Assembly: GCA_018815325.1 (NCBI GenBank)
Contig: JAHIYE010000020.1
Span: 186,001 to 250,000 of the forward strand
Length of the DNA stretch: 64,000 nt
Reading direction: 5' to 3'
From: Gammaproteobacteria bacterium
GTDB taxonomy: Bacteria; Pseudomonadota; Gammaproteobacteria; Burkholderiales; Burkholderiaceae_C
Part shown: positions 47,947-57,045 of the stretch, in pieces
Position numbering within the stretch: the first letter of the stretch is position 1
How the letters are laid out: each line of letters begins with the position of its first letter
Program-made: the position numbers and the translations under genes
Notes under the pieces: model-generated
What the model was told of the DNA's origin: nothing
The model's database searches: none
What the model saw: only the letters and a program-made list of their open reading frames with translations

Positions 47947-48975
47947 ATGACATTTCCCGTACACGAGGTACAAGCCTCTTTGAGCCCGGCATCAGCCGGT
48001 CGCCGTCAGCTGATCCGCTCCCTGCCGGCCCTCGGGCTTTGGGGTGTCGCCACGCCCTGGGCGCTGGCGCAAGGGGCTTATCCCAACCGGCCGCTGAGGG
48101 TCATCGTGCCGCAGCCACCGGGCGGTGGTTTCGACTTCGTGGCGCGTGCCCTGGCGGATCGCTTGTCCAGACAGATCGGTCAGAGCGTGGTGGTGGAGAA
48201 CAAGACCGGCTCCGGCACACTGATTGGCACCGAGGCAGCAGCCAAGGCCGACCCTGACGGCTACACCCTGTTGATGGGTTCGGTTTCCAACATCGCGCTC
48301 AACATGGGGCTGTACAACAACCTGTCCTATGACAGCCTGCGCGACTTCGAGCCCGTTGGCATGGCCGTGAGCTACAGCTACACGCTGATGGCGCGCAACG
48401 ATCTGCCCTTCAACTCGCTCAAGGACGTGGTGGCCTATGCCAAGGCCAACCCGGGCAAGCTCACCTACGCCTCGGCCGGCAACGGCTCGGGCCAGCATGT
48501 GCTGGCGGCAGCCCTGTGGCACCTGGCAGGCGTGAACGTGGTGCACGTGCCTTACCGCGGCGCACAGGCAGCCTACCTGGACTTGCTGGGCGGGCGTGTA
48601 GATGTGTTTTTTGATCTGTCTTCCACCGCCCGGGGTCAGGTCGAAGCTGGCAAGGTCAAGCCGCTGGCGCTGTCGGGTGCTGAGCGCAACCCCATGCACC
48701 CCAATGTGCCGACCATCCTGGAGTCCGGTGTGGCCCAGCTCGACCTGGAGTCCTGGTTTGGCTACTTCGTGCCGAGCAAGACCCCGGCCGAGGTACAGGA
48801 GCGCCTGCGCACCGAGCTGGCCCGCGTGATTGCCGCGCCCGAGTTGCAGGAGACCTTCCGCAAAGCCGGCGGCAAGCCGCTGAGCTTGAGCACCGAGCAG
48901 ACGCGGGCGATGGTCAAGCGCGACGTGGAGCGCTGGACCAAGCTGGTGCGCGACATCGGCATCTCGGCGGGCTAA
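47947..48975 (+). CDS. Bug-family tripartite tricarboxylate transporter binding protein, second copy
   Basis: 342 residues with a Tat-like leader (GRRQLIRSLPALGLWG) and cleavage near WALA. The Bug motifs YPNRPLRVIVPQPPGGGFD, NKTGSGTLIG and DGYTLLMG are clear. As with the copy at 35719, no TctA or TctB membrane genes are seen. It closes the dioxygenase operon and probably binds an aromatic carboxylate or related acid. A hairpin follows. Confidence 0.9.
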   Translation: MTFPVHEVQASLSPASAGRRQLIRSLPALGLWGVATPWALAQGAYPNRPLRVIVPQPPGGGFDFVARALADRLSRQIGQSVVVENKTGSGTLIGTEAAAKADPDGYTLLMGSVSNIALNMGLYNNLSYDSLRDFEPVGMAVSYSYTLMARNDLPFNSLKDVVAYAKANPGKLTYASAGNGSGQHVLAAALWHLAGVNVVHVPYRGAQAAYLDLLGGRVDVFFDLSSTARGQVEAGKVKPLALSGAERNPMHPNVPTILESGVAQLDLESWFGYFVPSKTPAEVQERLRTELARVIAAPELQETFRKAGGKPLSLSTEQTRAMVKRDVERWTKLVRDIGISAG

Positions 48976-48984
48976 GACCCTCTG

Positions 48985-49009
48985 GCGGCGCTGCTTTGGG
49001 CAGCGTCGC
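48985..49009 (+). terminator. Probable terminator after the second Bug gene
   Basis: Ten-pair stem GCGGCGCTGC/GCAGCGTCGC with one G-T pair and loop TTTGG, followed by a loose T-rich stretch. Confidence 0.6.
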
Positions 49010-49048
49010 ATAATTTCCTTTCTGCATTCTGATTAACCTGGTACCCAC

Positions 49049-49633
49049 ATGAAAATTTCCCAAGCCTGCCTCGACCAGATATTCATCAATGCCCGTACGG
49101 CCAACGGTTTCCTCGACAAGCCTGTTCCGCAGGAACTGCTGCAAGAGGTCTACGACCTGGCCAAATGGGGTGCCACCTCGATGAACACCCAGCCCACGCG
49201 CTATGTGTTCCTCAACAGCACTGAGTCCCGTGCACGCCTGATCCCGGCGCTGTCGCCCGGCAACGTGGACAAGACCAGGACTGCGCCCGTGACCGTGATC
49301 GTGGCAACCGACACGCAGTTCTATGAGCACATGCCCACGGTTTGGCACAACCCCGGCGCGAAGGAAATGTTCGAAGGCAATGCGGCCCTGGCAAGCGGCA
49401 CGGCCACGCGCAACGGCACGCTGGGCGGCGCCTATTTCATGATCGCTGCGCGAGCGCTGGGCCTGGACTGCGGGCCCATGAGCGGCGTCGACCTGGCCAA
49501 GGTCAATGCCGAGTTCTTCGCTGATGGACGCCTGCAGGCCAACTTCCTGATCAACCTGGGTTATGGCGACGACAGCAAGCTGTTCAAGCGTAACCCGCGC
49601 CTGAGCTTCGAGCAGGCCTGCTCCGTGCTGTAA
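49049..49633 (+). CDS. RutE/HadB-like nitroreductase-family reductase
   Basis: 194 residues: LDQIFINARTANGFLDKPV, YDLAKWGATSMNTQP, LSPGNVDKTRTAPVTVI and the YEHMP part align with RutE, an FMN enzyme that reduces malonic semialdehyde to 3-hydroxypropionate. It stands alone between terminators. It may clear a semialdehyde from the local pathways, or act on nitro or quinone groups as other family members do. Confidence 0.87.
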   Translation: MKISQACLDQIFINARTANGFLDKPVPQELLQEVYDLAKWGATSMNTQPTRYVFLNSTESRARLIPALSPGNVDKTRTAPVTVIVATDTQFYEHMPTVWHNPGAKEMFEGNAALASGTATRNGTLGGAYFMIAARALGLDCGPMSGVDLAKVNAEFFADGRLQANFLINLGYGDDSKLFKRNPRLSFEQACSVL

Positions 49634-49684
49634 GTACAAAACAGAGCTTTAAGACACAGGCCTTAAACTCAGGCCCACCCGCCC

Positions 49685-49713
49685 AGGCCCCCTCTCGCAG
49701 GGGGCCTTTGTTT
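49685..49713 (+). terminator. Intrinsic terminator after the RutE-like gene
   Basis: Stem AGGCCCCCT/AGGGGGCCT with loop CTCGC (49685-49707), then TTTGTTT. Confidence 0.8.
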
Positions 49714-49727
49714 ATCTGCTCACAGGC

Positions 49728-50489
49728 ATGGTTTTGGACACATTGATCATCACTGACCCGTTTTTCTATGCGGTCGCCATTCCCGCCGTGCTGCTCATGG
49801 GCATCAGCAAGAGCGGCTTTGGTGTCGGTTTTGGCTCGATGGCCGTGCCCTTGATGGCGCTGGCTGTGAGCGTGCCACAGGCAGCGGCGATCCTGATGCC
49901 GATCCTGCTGCTGATTGACATGCTGGGTCTGGCGGTGTTCCGCCGCAGTTTCGACCGCGAGCTGCTCAAATTCATGCTGCCGCTGGGCCTGTTGGGTACG
50001 CTGATTGGCACACTCTTGTTCAAGGTGCTCGATGCGCATGTGGTGGCGGGTATCGTGGGTGGCTGCACGCTCTTGTTTCTGGCGCAGCGTCTGCTGTTCC
50101 CGCCCAAGGCCGGCAGTCCGCCGCCGCCACGCTGGGTGGGAGGCTTGCTGACCGTGGCCTCGGGTTTCACGAGTTTCGTGGCCCATGCCGGCAGTCCGCC
50201 CATCAGTGCCTATGTGATTCCGCTGCGCCTGTCACCCCTGAAGTTTGCGGCGACCATGGCCATCTTTTTCACTGCGATCAACCTGGCCAAGTGGATTCCC
50301 TACGCATGGTTAGGCCTGTTCGGCGGCAACACCCTGATGACCTCACTGGTGTTGCTGCCCGTGGCCCCGCTGGGCGTCTGGTTGGGGCTGCGCCTTGCCA
50401 AACGCATCAGCCCGGTGCTCTTCTACCGCTTGGTCTACCTCGGCATGTTCCTCACGGGCAGCAAACTGCTGTGGGATGGCTTGCACTGA
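49728..50489 (+). CDS. TauE/SafE-family membrane protein (sulfite exporter-like)
   Basis: 253 residues with about eight membrane segments in two halves. MGISKSGFGVGFGSMAVPLMAL and FTSFVAHAGSPPISAYVIPL are the repeated TauE/SafE motifs. Members export sulfite, taurine products or other organic acids. It ends near the convergent FAH-family gene. A sulfite function would suit the sox genes, but the location in a catabolic region gives no clear pointer. Confidence 0.88.
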   Translation: MVLDTLIITDPFFYAVAIPAVLLMGISKSGFGVGFGSMAVPLMALAVSVPQAAAILMPILLLIDMLGLAVFRRSFDRELLKFMLPLGLLGTLIGTLLFKVLDAHVVAGIVGGCTLLFLAQRLLFPPKAGSPPPPRWVGGLLTVASGFTSFVAHAGSPPISAYVIPLRLSPLKFAATMAIFFTAINLAKWIPYAWLGLFGGNTLMTSLVLLPVAPLGVWLGLRLAKRISPVLFYRLVYLGMFLTGSKLLWDGLH

Positions 50490-50516
50490 GTGCCGTCGAA
50501 TCCGGCAGGATAACGT

Positions 50517-51395
50517 TCATTCGTCTGCAATCGGGTTCGACAGGGTGCCGATGCCCTCGATCTCGATTTCGCAGATGTCGCCAGGTGCCATCCAGACCGG
50601 AGGTGTGCGCGCATAGCCCACACCGGCAGGGGTGCCAGTGATGATCACGTCGCCGGGCTCCAGCGTCATGCATTCGGTGATGATGCAAAGGGCCTCGACC
50701 ACATCCCACAGGAATAGCCCGGTGTTGGAGTCCTGCATGACCTTGCCATTCAGGCGCGACTGGATGCGCAGGCCGGCGGCCCCGGGCGGCAAGGCATCGG
50801 CGGTGACCATCCAGGGGCCGAAGGGGCCGGTGCCATCGAAATTTTTGCCGATGGTCCACTGGTTGGTCTTGCGCTGGTAGTCGCGGATGCTGCCATCGTT
50901 GAAGCAGGCATAGCCAGCCACGCAGTCCAGCGCGTTGGCTTTCGTCAAATGGCGGGCCCGCTGGCCGATGATGATGGCCAGCTCGGCCTCGTAGTCGAGC
51001 CTGGTGGAGGCCTTGGGGCGGATGATCGGTGCGTTGTGTCCGATGATCGAGGTCGCGCCGCGCAGGAAGAAGCTTGGGTACTCAGGGCGTGCATGGCCGC
51101 CCTCGGCAGCATGATCGGCATAGTTGAGCCCCATGCAGACGATCTTGCCTGGATGCAGCACGGGGGGCAGCAACTGCAACTCACCCAGTGCCAGCATGGC
51201 ACTGGCGGGGGCTTGGGCTGCCAGCGCTTCGGCCTCCTTGAGTTTCGTCGGCCCATTACCGTTACCCAGCAGGAGAACGAGGTCACGGGGCTTGGCCGGC
51301 ATGGCCTCGGTCAGGTCCACGACCTGCTGGCCCTGCACAAGACCCAGCCGGGGCAAAGGGTCGCCTGATTTGATGAACTGGATGAAATGCGCCAT
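50517..51395 (-). CDS. Fumarylacetoacetate hydrolase-family protein
   Basis: 292 residues. The core metal motif MGLNYADHAAEGG, DYEAELAIIIG and the end CEIEIEGIGTLSNPI are family-typical; members hydrolyse or decarboxylate beta-keto acids from aromatic ring cleavage (acylpyruvases, 4-oxalocrotonate decarboxylase-like). The start at 51395 has an ATCGAT-centred motif upstream, like the GntR gene at 33081, suggesting control by that regulator. Substrate unknown. Confidence 0.88.
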   Translation of the reverse strand: MAHFIQFIKSGDPLPRLGLVQGQQVVDLTEAMPAKPRDLVLLLGNGNGPTKLKEAEALAAQAPASAMLALGELQLLPPVLHPGKIVCMGLNYADHAAEGGHARPEYPSFFLRGATSIIGHNAPIIRPKASTRLDYEAELAIIIGQRARHLTKANALDCVAGYACFNDGSIRDYQRKTNQWTIGKNFDGTGPFGPWMVTADALPPGAAGLRIQSRLNGKVMQDSNTGLFLWDVVEALCIITECMTLEPGDVIITGTPAGVGYARTPPVWMAPGDICEIEIEGIGTLSNPIADE

Positions 51396-51399
51396 GGTT

Positions 51400-51413
51400 A
51401 ATTATCGATAAAA
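51400..51413. promoter_or_regulatory. Operator-like ATCGAT motif before the FAH-family gene
   Basis: AATTATCGATAAAA, with the perfect core TTATCGATAA at 51402-51411, lies 7-16 bases upstream of the start codon. A second TCGATAA is at 51433-51439. The rest up to 51660 shows no gene. Confidence 0.5.
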
Positions 51414-51660
51414 GTTAATAAATTCTAAAATGTCGATAAATAGAAATATAGCACTTTGTTACGAATATGTAATGCGACCGGGGGCTGCGATCGGGTAGGG
51501 TATGGTGCAGGCAGCTTGCCATGCAGACGCGGGCGACCTGCGGGCCTGCAGCAGGTGCGAACCGGGGCGACGGCTGCCTCACCTTATGTAGCAAATTGAG
51601 ACATTGGTGCTGGCGCCTTCCCAATCTGGTTTTTTTGGCAATCCCTATCAAAATGGTTTC

Positions 51661-52551
51661 ATGACCACAGTCGTATTCGCAGATCTCGTTGGCAGCACAG
51701 GCATTTTTGAACGCCTGGGGGATGCGACCGCGTCACGTTTTGTCACCCAACTCATTGGTGAACTCAGCCAGCAGTTCGAAGCCCACCGTGGTCGCGTGGT
51801 CAAGCTGCTGGGTGATGGACTGTTCGTGGTGTTCCCAGCTGAAAGTGATGCCTTGACTGCGTGCGTCAGCATTCTCAAGCGCCTGCAGGAACACCCCATC
51901 CGGCCCGAAGGGGCTGGTCCTGCCGTGCAGATGCAGATGGGCTTGGACGCTGGCGACGTGGTCGAGATCGAGGGGGACTGCTTTGGCGATACCGTGAACT
52001 CCGCTGCCCGGCTGGCTGACCTCGCCGGTGCGTCCCAGATACTGACCACACAGAGCGTCTGGAACGCCCTGCCGCCGGTGCAGCAGGCGACTCTGCGCAG
52101 CATGGGGCCGATGTACTTGCGGGGCAAAGCCGAGGTCAGCCATGTCTACCGGGTGGAGTGGCAGGCCGGTCGTGAGGAGGATGCCACGATGACCGGGCGC
52201 TCGATGTTTGCCCCTTCACGCCATGCCTGGCTGGAGCTCAGCGTGGGTGAAAAATGGCTCAAGCTGGAACCACAGGCCGCCAAAATGTCGATCGGCCGCG
52301 CCCTGGATGCCTCCTTGTCACTGAGCGATCCCCGTGTGTCCCGTATGCATGCAACGGTGGAGTGGCGTGGCGGGCAGTTTGTGCTGGTGGATGCTTCGAG
52401 CTATGGCACCTGGGTCTACTTTGGCGACCAGACCCAGCCCGTGGTGCTGCGCCGTACCGAATGCTTTCTGGTTGGTCGCGGTCAACTGGCGCTTGGCTGC
52501 GCTCGACAGGAAGAGCATGCGCCCCTGATCGAATTCTCGATCCGGGTCTGA
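51661..52551 (+). CDS. Class III nucleotide cyclase with C-terminal FHA domain
   Basis: 296 residues. The cyclase part has the metal aspartates in VVFADLVGSTG (Asp8) and LLGDGLFVVF and the transition-state pair in DTVNSAARL; the FHA domain (about 185-265) has MSIGRALDAS and SRMHATVEWRGG. The ATG at 51661 starts directly on the cyclase fold. The FHA domain probably binds a phosphothreonine of the Ser/Thr kinase encoded 81 bases downstream. Whether the product is cAMP is unknown. Confidence 0.88.
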   Translation: MTTVVFADLVGSTGIFERLGDATASRFVTQLIGELSQQFEAHRGRVVKLLGDGLFVVFPAESDALTACVSILKRLQEHPIRPEGAGPAVQMQMGLDAGDVVEIEGDCFGDTVNSAARLADLAGASQILTTQSVWNALPPVQQATLRSMGPMYLRGKAEVSHVYRVEWQAGREEDATMTGRSMFAPSRHAWLELSVGEKWLKLEPQAAKMSIGRALDASLSLSDPRVSRMHATVEWRGGQFVLVDASSYGTWVYFGDQTQPVVLRRTECFLVGRGQLALGCARQEEHAPLIEFSIRV

Positions 52552-52632
52552 GGTCTGATGACCAGCCGCTTGCCCGCCAGGTGACCTACTAGAATCATTT
52601 TTTTGAATTTGCACTTTCCACTGACACCTTCC

Positions 52633-54429
52633 ATGAGTCTGAAGAAGCTTGGCCGCTACGATCTATTGCGTGTAATTGGCAAGGGAGCGATGGGCCTGGT
52701 GTATGAGGGGCGGGACCCGAACCTGGATCGCCGCGTGGCGATCAAGACCATCAAGGTGGAGAACCTTTCCGAAGAAGCTGCGGCGGAATACGAAGCCCGC
52801 TTCAGGACCGAGGCCCGTTCGGCGGCACGCCTGCAGCACCCGAACATCGTGAGCGTGTATGACTCCGATCGGGACGGCGACACCGCTTTTCTGGTCATGG
52901 AGTATGTGGAGGGTGAAGACCTCAAGCACCATCTGGATCAGGGGTTCCGCTACTCGCTCGAACAGGCGGTCGGCATCATGCGGGACTTGCTGGCCGCGCT
53001 GGAGTATGCGCACAGCCAGAACGTCGTGCACCGTGACATCAAGCCCGCCAACCTGTTGATCGAGGGCAGTGGCCGCATCAAGCTGACGGATTTTGGCGTG
53101 GCGCGTATCCAGGACTCGGGTGAAAGCACGCGCACCCAGGGCTCCATGGTCGGCACCCTCAAGTACATGTCACCCGAGCAGGTGCAGGGCCTCACCATCG
53201 ATGCCCGGGCAGACCTGTTTTCCGCTGGCATCGTGCTCTACCAATTGCTCACGGGTGCGCGTCCATTCGATGGCGAAAACGATTTCGCCATCATCCACCA
53301 GATCATCAACCACCATCCCGCCGCGCCGAGCTCGTTCAATACCGGCTTGCCGCGCGAGGTCGATGCGGTGGTGGCGCGCGCCCTGGCCAAATCGCGCGAT
53401 GCGCGCTTTGCCACCGCACGGGAGTTTGCCGATGCCTTGCAGGCTGCATTGCGGCAGGCGGACGACACCACGATCGTGCCGCCGCCAGGTTTGCCTCGTA
53501 CCGAGGGGCGTTCGTTCGGCAGTGCCTCGCTGCGCACCATCCTGAGCCCTTCACCCGGACCGGAGCCTTCCCGCAGTGGCAGCAACCCCACGGTCACGCA
53601 AGAGCTTGAGCTGGTGTTCTGGAAGGACATCAAGGACTCGGTGGATCCGCAGGACCTGGCGCTTTTCCTGGACAAGTTCCCTGCCGGCATCTATGCCGAT
53701 CTGGCGCAACGCCGCTTGGCCCGGCTGAAAGATGCTTCCTTGGGCAGCAGCACCGCCACGGCCGCTCCAGGCGCATTCATGGAGGGGGCATCAGCCGTGC
53801 CTCAGACCGGGCAACCGCCTACTGCGGCATCGGCCTCTGGCATACCAGGGGCTGACCTCTCGGCGGCCCCGTCCTTGGCGGAAAAGTGGCGTGCGGCGGG
53901 TCTGATGACGCAGGTACTGGCAGGGCTGGGTGTGCTGGTCGTGCTGGTGGCGGGCGCACGGCTGTTGGGCGGGCGATCCGAGCAGCTACCCGAGCCGACT
54001 TCGCTTGCTGCACCGGCCCAAACGGCGCCCGCAGAATCGCCTTCGAAAGAGGCCAGCGCCACAACGCTCCAGAAGACGGCAAGCACCACAAACGCCGCAT
54101 TGACCCGCAAACCCGTCGTCAAACCGGCGCCTGCCAAGGCACCCGTGCAAGCACAGGCGGCTGCTCAAGCGGAGAAGGTCGACAAGGCGGAGGCCCCGAA
54201 GCCGGTCGCCAAATCAGATGTGCCTGCTGCAACTTCTGCCTCGGGCGCGTCAACGGCAGCCAAACCCGCCCAAACCAGTCCGAAGGATGCCTGTGCGGAC
54301 CGGGTCCTGCTGGGATACCTTTTGTGCATGGCTGAGCAGTGCGAAAAACCTGTTTTCGTAAACCATCCGGTCTGTGTTGAGCGGCGTGAGATGGAACGAC
54401 GGACCCGTGAAGAGCAAAAGCGCTTCTGA
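52633..54429 (+). CDS. Membrane-bound Ser/Thr protein kinase (PknB-like)
   Basis: 598 residues. Kinase domain with GKGAMG (17-21 region), VAIKTIK, HRDIKPANLL (about 133) and LTDFGVARI; activation segment GTLKYMSPEQ. Then an Ala/Pro-rich part, one membrane helix (VLAGLGVLVVLVAGARLLGG, about residue 432) and an Ala/Lys-rich exterior ending in a small domain with four cysteines. The ATG at 52633 fits the domain edge. It is paired with the cyclase-FHA gene. The signal it reads is unknown. Confidence 0.9.
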   Translation: MSLKKLGRYDLLRVIGKGAMGLVYEGRDPNLDRRVAIKTIKVENLSEEAAAEYEARFRTEARSAARLQHPNIVSVYDSDRDGDTAFLVMEYVEGEDLKHHLDQGFRYSLEQAVGIMRDLLAALEYAHSQNVVHRDIKPANLLIEGSGRIKLTDFGVARIQDSGESTRTQGSMVGTLKYMSPEQVQGLTIDARADLFSAGIVLYQLLTGARPFDGENDFAIIHQIINHHPAAPSSFNTGLPREVDAVVARALAKSRDARFATAREFADALQAALRQADDTTIVPPPGLPRTEGRSFGSASLRTILSPSPGPEPSRSGSNPTVTQELELVFWKDIKDSVDPQDLALFLDKFPAGIYADLAQRRLARLKDASLGSSTATAAPGAFMEGASAVPQTGQPPTAASASGIPGADLSAAPSLAEKWRAAGLMTQVLAGLGVLVVLVAGARLLGGRSEQLPEPTSLAAPAQTAPAESPSKEASATTLQKTASTTNAALTRKPVVKPAPAKAPVQAQAAAQAEKVDKAEAPKPVAKSDVPAATSASGASTAAKPAQTSPKDACADRVLLGYLLCMAEQCEKPVFVNHPVCVERREMERRTREEQKRF

Positions 54430-54472
54430 GCGTCTGAAAAAACGATGAGTGGTTTGAGCTAGCGGCCCAGGG

Positions 54473-56293
54473 TTACCAGTCTTTGGGACGCCGGCTGGCC
54501 TGTTGCTCCCGCTCCCTCGCTACCTGCTCTTCAAGCTGCTGCCGTCCCTGTTTGACAACGGCAATGGTTTTGGCCCTGTCACGGTGATGCGGGTACATCT
54601 GCTCAAACAACTCAAGATTGTGCTGGCGAAAGCGCATGGCCTGTTGACGTGCTGCGTGGGGTGGCATGCCCAGCAACTCCAGCACGGTGCGGCCGCTGCG
54701 CAGGCTGGATTCGAACAGCTCGCGTTCGACCCGCATCACGCCGCGGTCACGCAACTCATTCCAGTGCGTCACATCGCGTGCGCGTGCCACGATGTGCAGT
54801 TGCGGGAAGTGCGCCTGCACCAGGTCGACGATGGCGAGGGACTGCTCAACGCTGTCTACCGCCAGCACCAGGATATGCGCACTCTCTGCACCCGCAGTGC
54901 GCAGCATGTCGAGCCGGGAGGCATCGCCGTAAAACACCTGGTAACCGAAGCTGCGCGCCGCTTCGACCATGTCGGCATCGTGGTCCAGCACGGTGGGCTT
55001 CATGCCCTGGGCCATGAGCAGGCGGGCGATGATTTGCCCGTAGCGGCCAAAGCCCGCGATGATGATGGGGGCAGATTGGGGCTCGGAGATTTCTTCCATT
55101 TGCGTGGTTTTTCGGGCCGCCCAGCGGGGCAGCAGAAGTTTTTCGATGGCAACCAGCAGCAGTGGACTGAGCAGCATGGACAGGGCCACCGCGCCGATCA
55201 GGAGCGAGGCGACATCAGCGGCAAACACGCGGGCACCCACGGCAGCCTGAAACACCACAAAGGCGAACTCGCCGCCTTGCGCCAACAGCACGGTGAAGAC
55301 CGGCCGCTCCTGGAATGGCAGCGGCATGAGCCGGGCCAGCATGAAGATCACCAGCAGTTTGATCAGCAGAAAGCCCAGCAGGATGGCCGCCATCAACCAA
55401 GGCGATTGCCAGAGCACGCCGAAATCGATGCTCATGCCCACGGCAATGAAAAACAGGCCCAACAGCAGGCCCTTGAAGGGCTCGATGTCGGTTTCCAGCT
55501 CCCGACGGTATTCGCTTTCAGCCAGCAGCACACCGGCCAGGAAAGCACCCAGCGCCATGCTCAGACCCACGAATTGCATCAGGGCCGCAATGCCCACCAC
55601 GAGCAGGAGTGAGGCCGCAGTGAAAATTTCCGGCGTGTTGCTGCGCGCAATCCAGCGCAGCACCGGGCGCAGCAGCAAGCGCCCACCCAGCACGATGCTG
55701 GCGATCACGGCGACGATCTTGAAGGCCTCAAGTGAGATATCCCCCAGGCTGCTGGCTTCATGAGGGTCACCGGCAATGCCCAGCAAGGGCAGCAAGGCCA
55801 GGATCGGGATGGCAGCCACGTCCTGAAACAGCAGAATCGAGAAGCTGGCCTGGCCGCTGGAGGTGTGCAGGAGGTTGCGCTCCTGCATGGTCTGCAAGGC
55901 AATCGCCGTCGAGGAGAGGGACAGCCCCAGCGCTGCCACGACCGCCATTTGCCAGCTGACGCCAAATGCCAGAGCCACGACGGCGATGACCACGGCACAA
56001 GCCAGTACCTGAGCGCTGCCCCAGCCAAAAATGGGACGGCGCAGGCTCCACAGGCGTCGCGGTTCGAGTTCCAGCCCCACCAGAAACAGCATCAACACCA
56101 CGCCAAATTCAGCAAAGTGCAGGATGTCCTGCACATTGGTCACCAGACGCAGGCCCCAAGGGCCAATGGCGATGCCGGCGGCCAGATAGCCGATGATGGC
56201 TCCCAGCCCCAGCTTTTTGGACACGGGCACGGCCAGCACGGCCGCTGCTAGGTAAATGAAGCTGTTGATCAGCCAGGCAGGGGCGTGTTCCAT
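54473..56293 (-). CDS. KefB/KefC-type potassium-proton antiporter (CPA2 family)
   Basis: 606 residues: about 12 membrane helices beginning LINSFIYLAAAVLAVPVSKKLG, a family LVGLELEPRRLW motif and the C-terminal TrkA-N (RCK) domain with GFGRYGQIIARLL and DHDADMVEAAR. It exports K+ in exchange for protons during electrophile stress, with glutathione adducts as gate in Kef systems. The flavin-type partner gene follows at 56330 (upstream in transcription). Confidence 0.92.
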   Translation of the reverse strand: MEHAPAWLINSFIYLAAAVLAVPVSKKLGLGAIIGYLAAGIAIGPWGLRLVTNVQDILHFAEFGVVLMLFLVGLELEPRRLWSLRRPIFGWGSAQVLACAVVIAVVALAFGVSWQMAVVAALGLSLSSTAIALQTMQERNLLHTSSGQASFSILLFQDVAAIPILALLPLLGIAGDPHEASSLGDISLEAFKIVAVIASIVLGGRLLLRPVLRWIARSNTPEIFTAASLLLVVGIAALMQFVGLSMALGAFLAGVLLAESEYRRELETDIEPFKGLLLGLFFIAVGMSIDFGVLWQSPWLMAAILLGFLLIKLLVIFMLARLMPLPFQERPVFTVLLAQGGEFAFVVFQAAVGARVFAADVASLLIGAVALSMLLSPLLLVAIEKLLLPRWAARKTTQMEEISEPQSAPIIIAGFGRYGQIIARLLMAQGMKPTVLDHDADMVEAARSFGYQVFYGDASRLDMLRTAGAESAHILVLAVDSVEQSLAIVDLVQAHFPQLHIVARARDVTHWNELRDRGVMRVERELFESSLRSGRTVLELLGMPPHAARQQAMRFRQHNLELFEQMYPHHRDRAKTIAVVKQGRQQLEEQVAREREQQASRRPKDW

Positions 56294-56329
56294 AGGTATA
56301 GGGTGTCTGCGGCAGCCGTTCGTAAGGGG

Positions 56330-56998
56330 TCAGAGCGCTGGTCGCAGGCTGACCGGTCGGTCGGCGGGCGGTACATCGCAGGCCGGGCATTCATCCAGAT
56401 CGGCAAGCTCGGGCCATTCGGGATAGCGCTGCAGGCGCTCGGAGAATATCTCCAGGTGAGCGGCCAGGTCCTGCTCGCTGACATGGTGCGCCCCATGCAG
56501 CATCAGCGGCGGCAGGAAGCGCATGCCGCACAGCGCTGCGGTTTGTTCATACGGCGGCAGAAATGCATCGAAAAAATAGCGGTTGTAGCTTTGAGGGTGG
56601 TAGGAGTCCTCAGAGCCCCCGGTAGTCGCCACCAGCCACACAGCCTTGCCGCGCAGGGCGTTACCTGCCTGGCCATTGTGTGCACTGCTGCCATAGGCCC
56701 AGCCATAGGTCAGCACCTCATCGAACCAGAGCTTTTGCAGTGCGGGCATGGAGTACCACTGAATCGGGTGCAGCAGCACCAGCAATTTGGCCTGGCTCAA
56801 GGCCTGTTGCTCGCGCTGGACATCGATTGCATAGTCGGGGTAACTGCCATACAGATCCTGCAACTGGACGCGGGGAAGAAGCTGTGCTTGCTCCATCAGG
56901 CGGCGGTTCACGCGGGACGCACGCCAATCCGGATGGGCTGCAATCAGGTAGATGTCCGGGGGTGAGCCGGGAGCCTCGGTTTGGAGCTTGTCGCGCAT
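56330..56998 (-). CDS. KefF/KefG-like NAD(P)H oxidoreductase
   Basis: About 222 residues of the flavodoxin-fold quinone reductase family: DIYLIAAHPDWRASRVNRRL, HPIQWYSMPALQKLWFDEVL and GWAYGSS. KefF and KefG are ancillary proteins of Kef antiporters, and the gene lies just upstream of the antiporter on the same strand. I place the start at 56998 (MRDKLQTE); an ATG at 57016 would add six residues. The C-terminal tail is rich in proline and has one CDVPP cysteine. Confidence 0.86.
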   Translation of the reverse strand: MRDKLQTEAPGSPPDIYLIAAHPDWRASRVNRRLMEQAQLLPRVQLQDLYGSYPDYAIDVQREQQALSQAKLLVLLHPIQWYSMPALQKLWFDEVLTYGWAYGSSAHNGQAGNALRGKAVWLVATTGGSEDSYHPQSYNRYFFDAFLPPYEQTAALCGMRFLPPLMLHGAHHVSEQDLAAHLEIFSERLQRYPEWPELADLDECPACDVPPADRPVSLRPAL

Positions 56999-57045
56999 AC
57001 CGTTACCATATCGCAAAACTGTCGCCTAGCGCGGAGGAGTGTCGC

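Noticed and set aside
50491-50507. TGCCG/CGGCA hairpin between tauE-like and FAH-family genes
   Set aside because: Only 5 base pairs and no T run, too weak to call a terminator.
54503-55612. Plus-strand frame opposite the Kef-type antiporter
   Set aside because: Gln/His-rich shadow; the minus-strand antiporter is certain.
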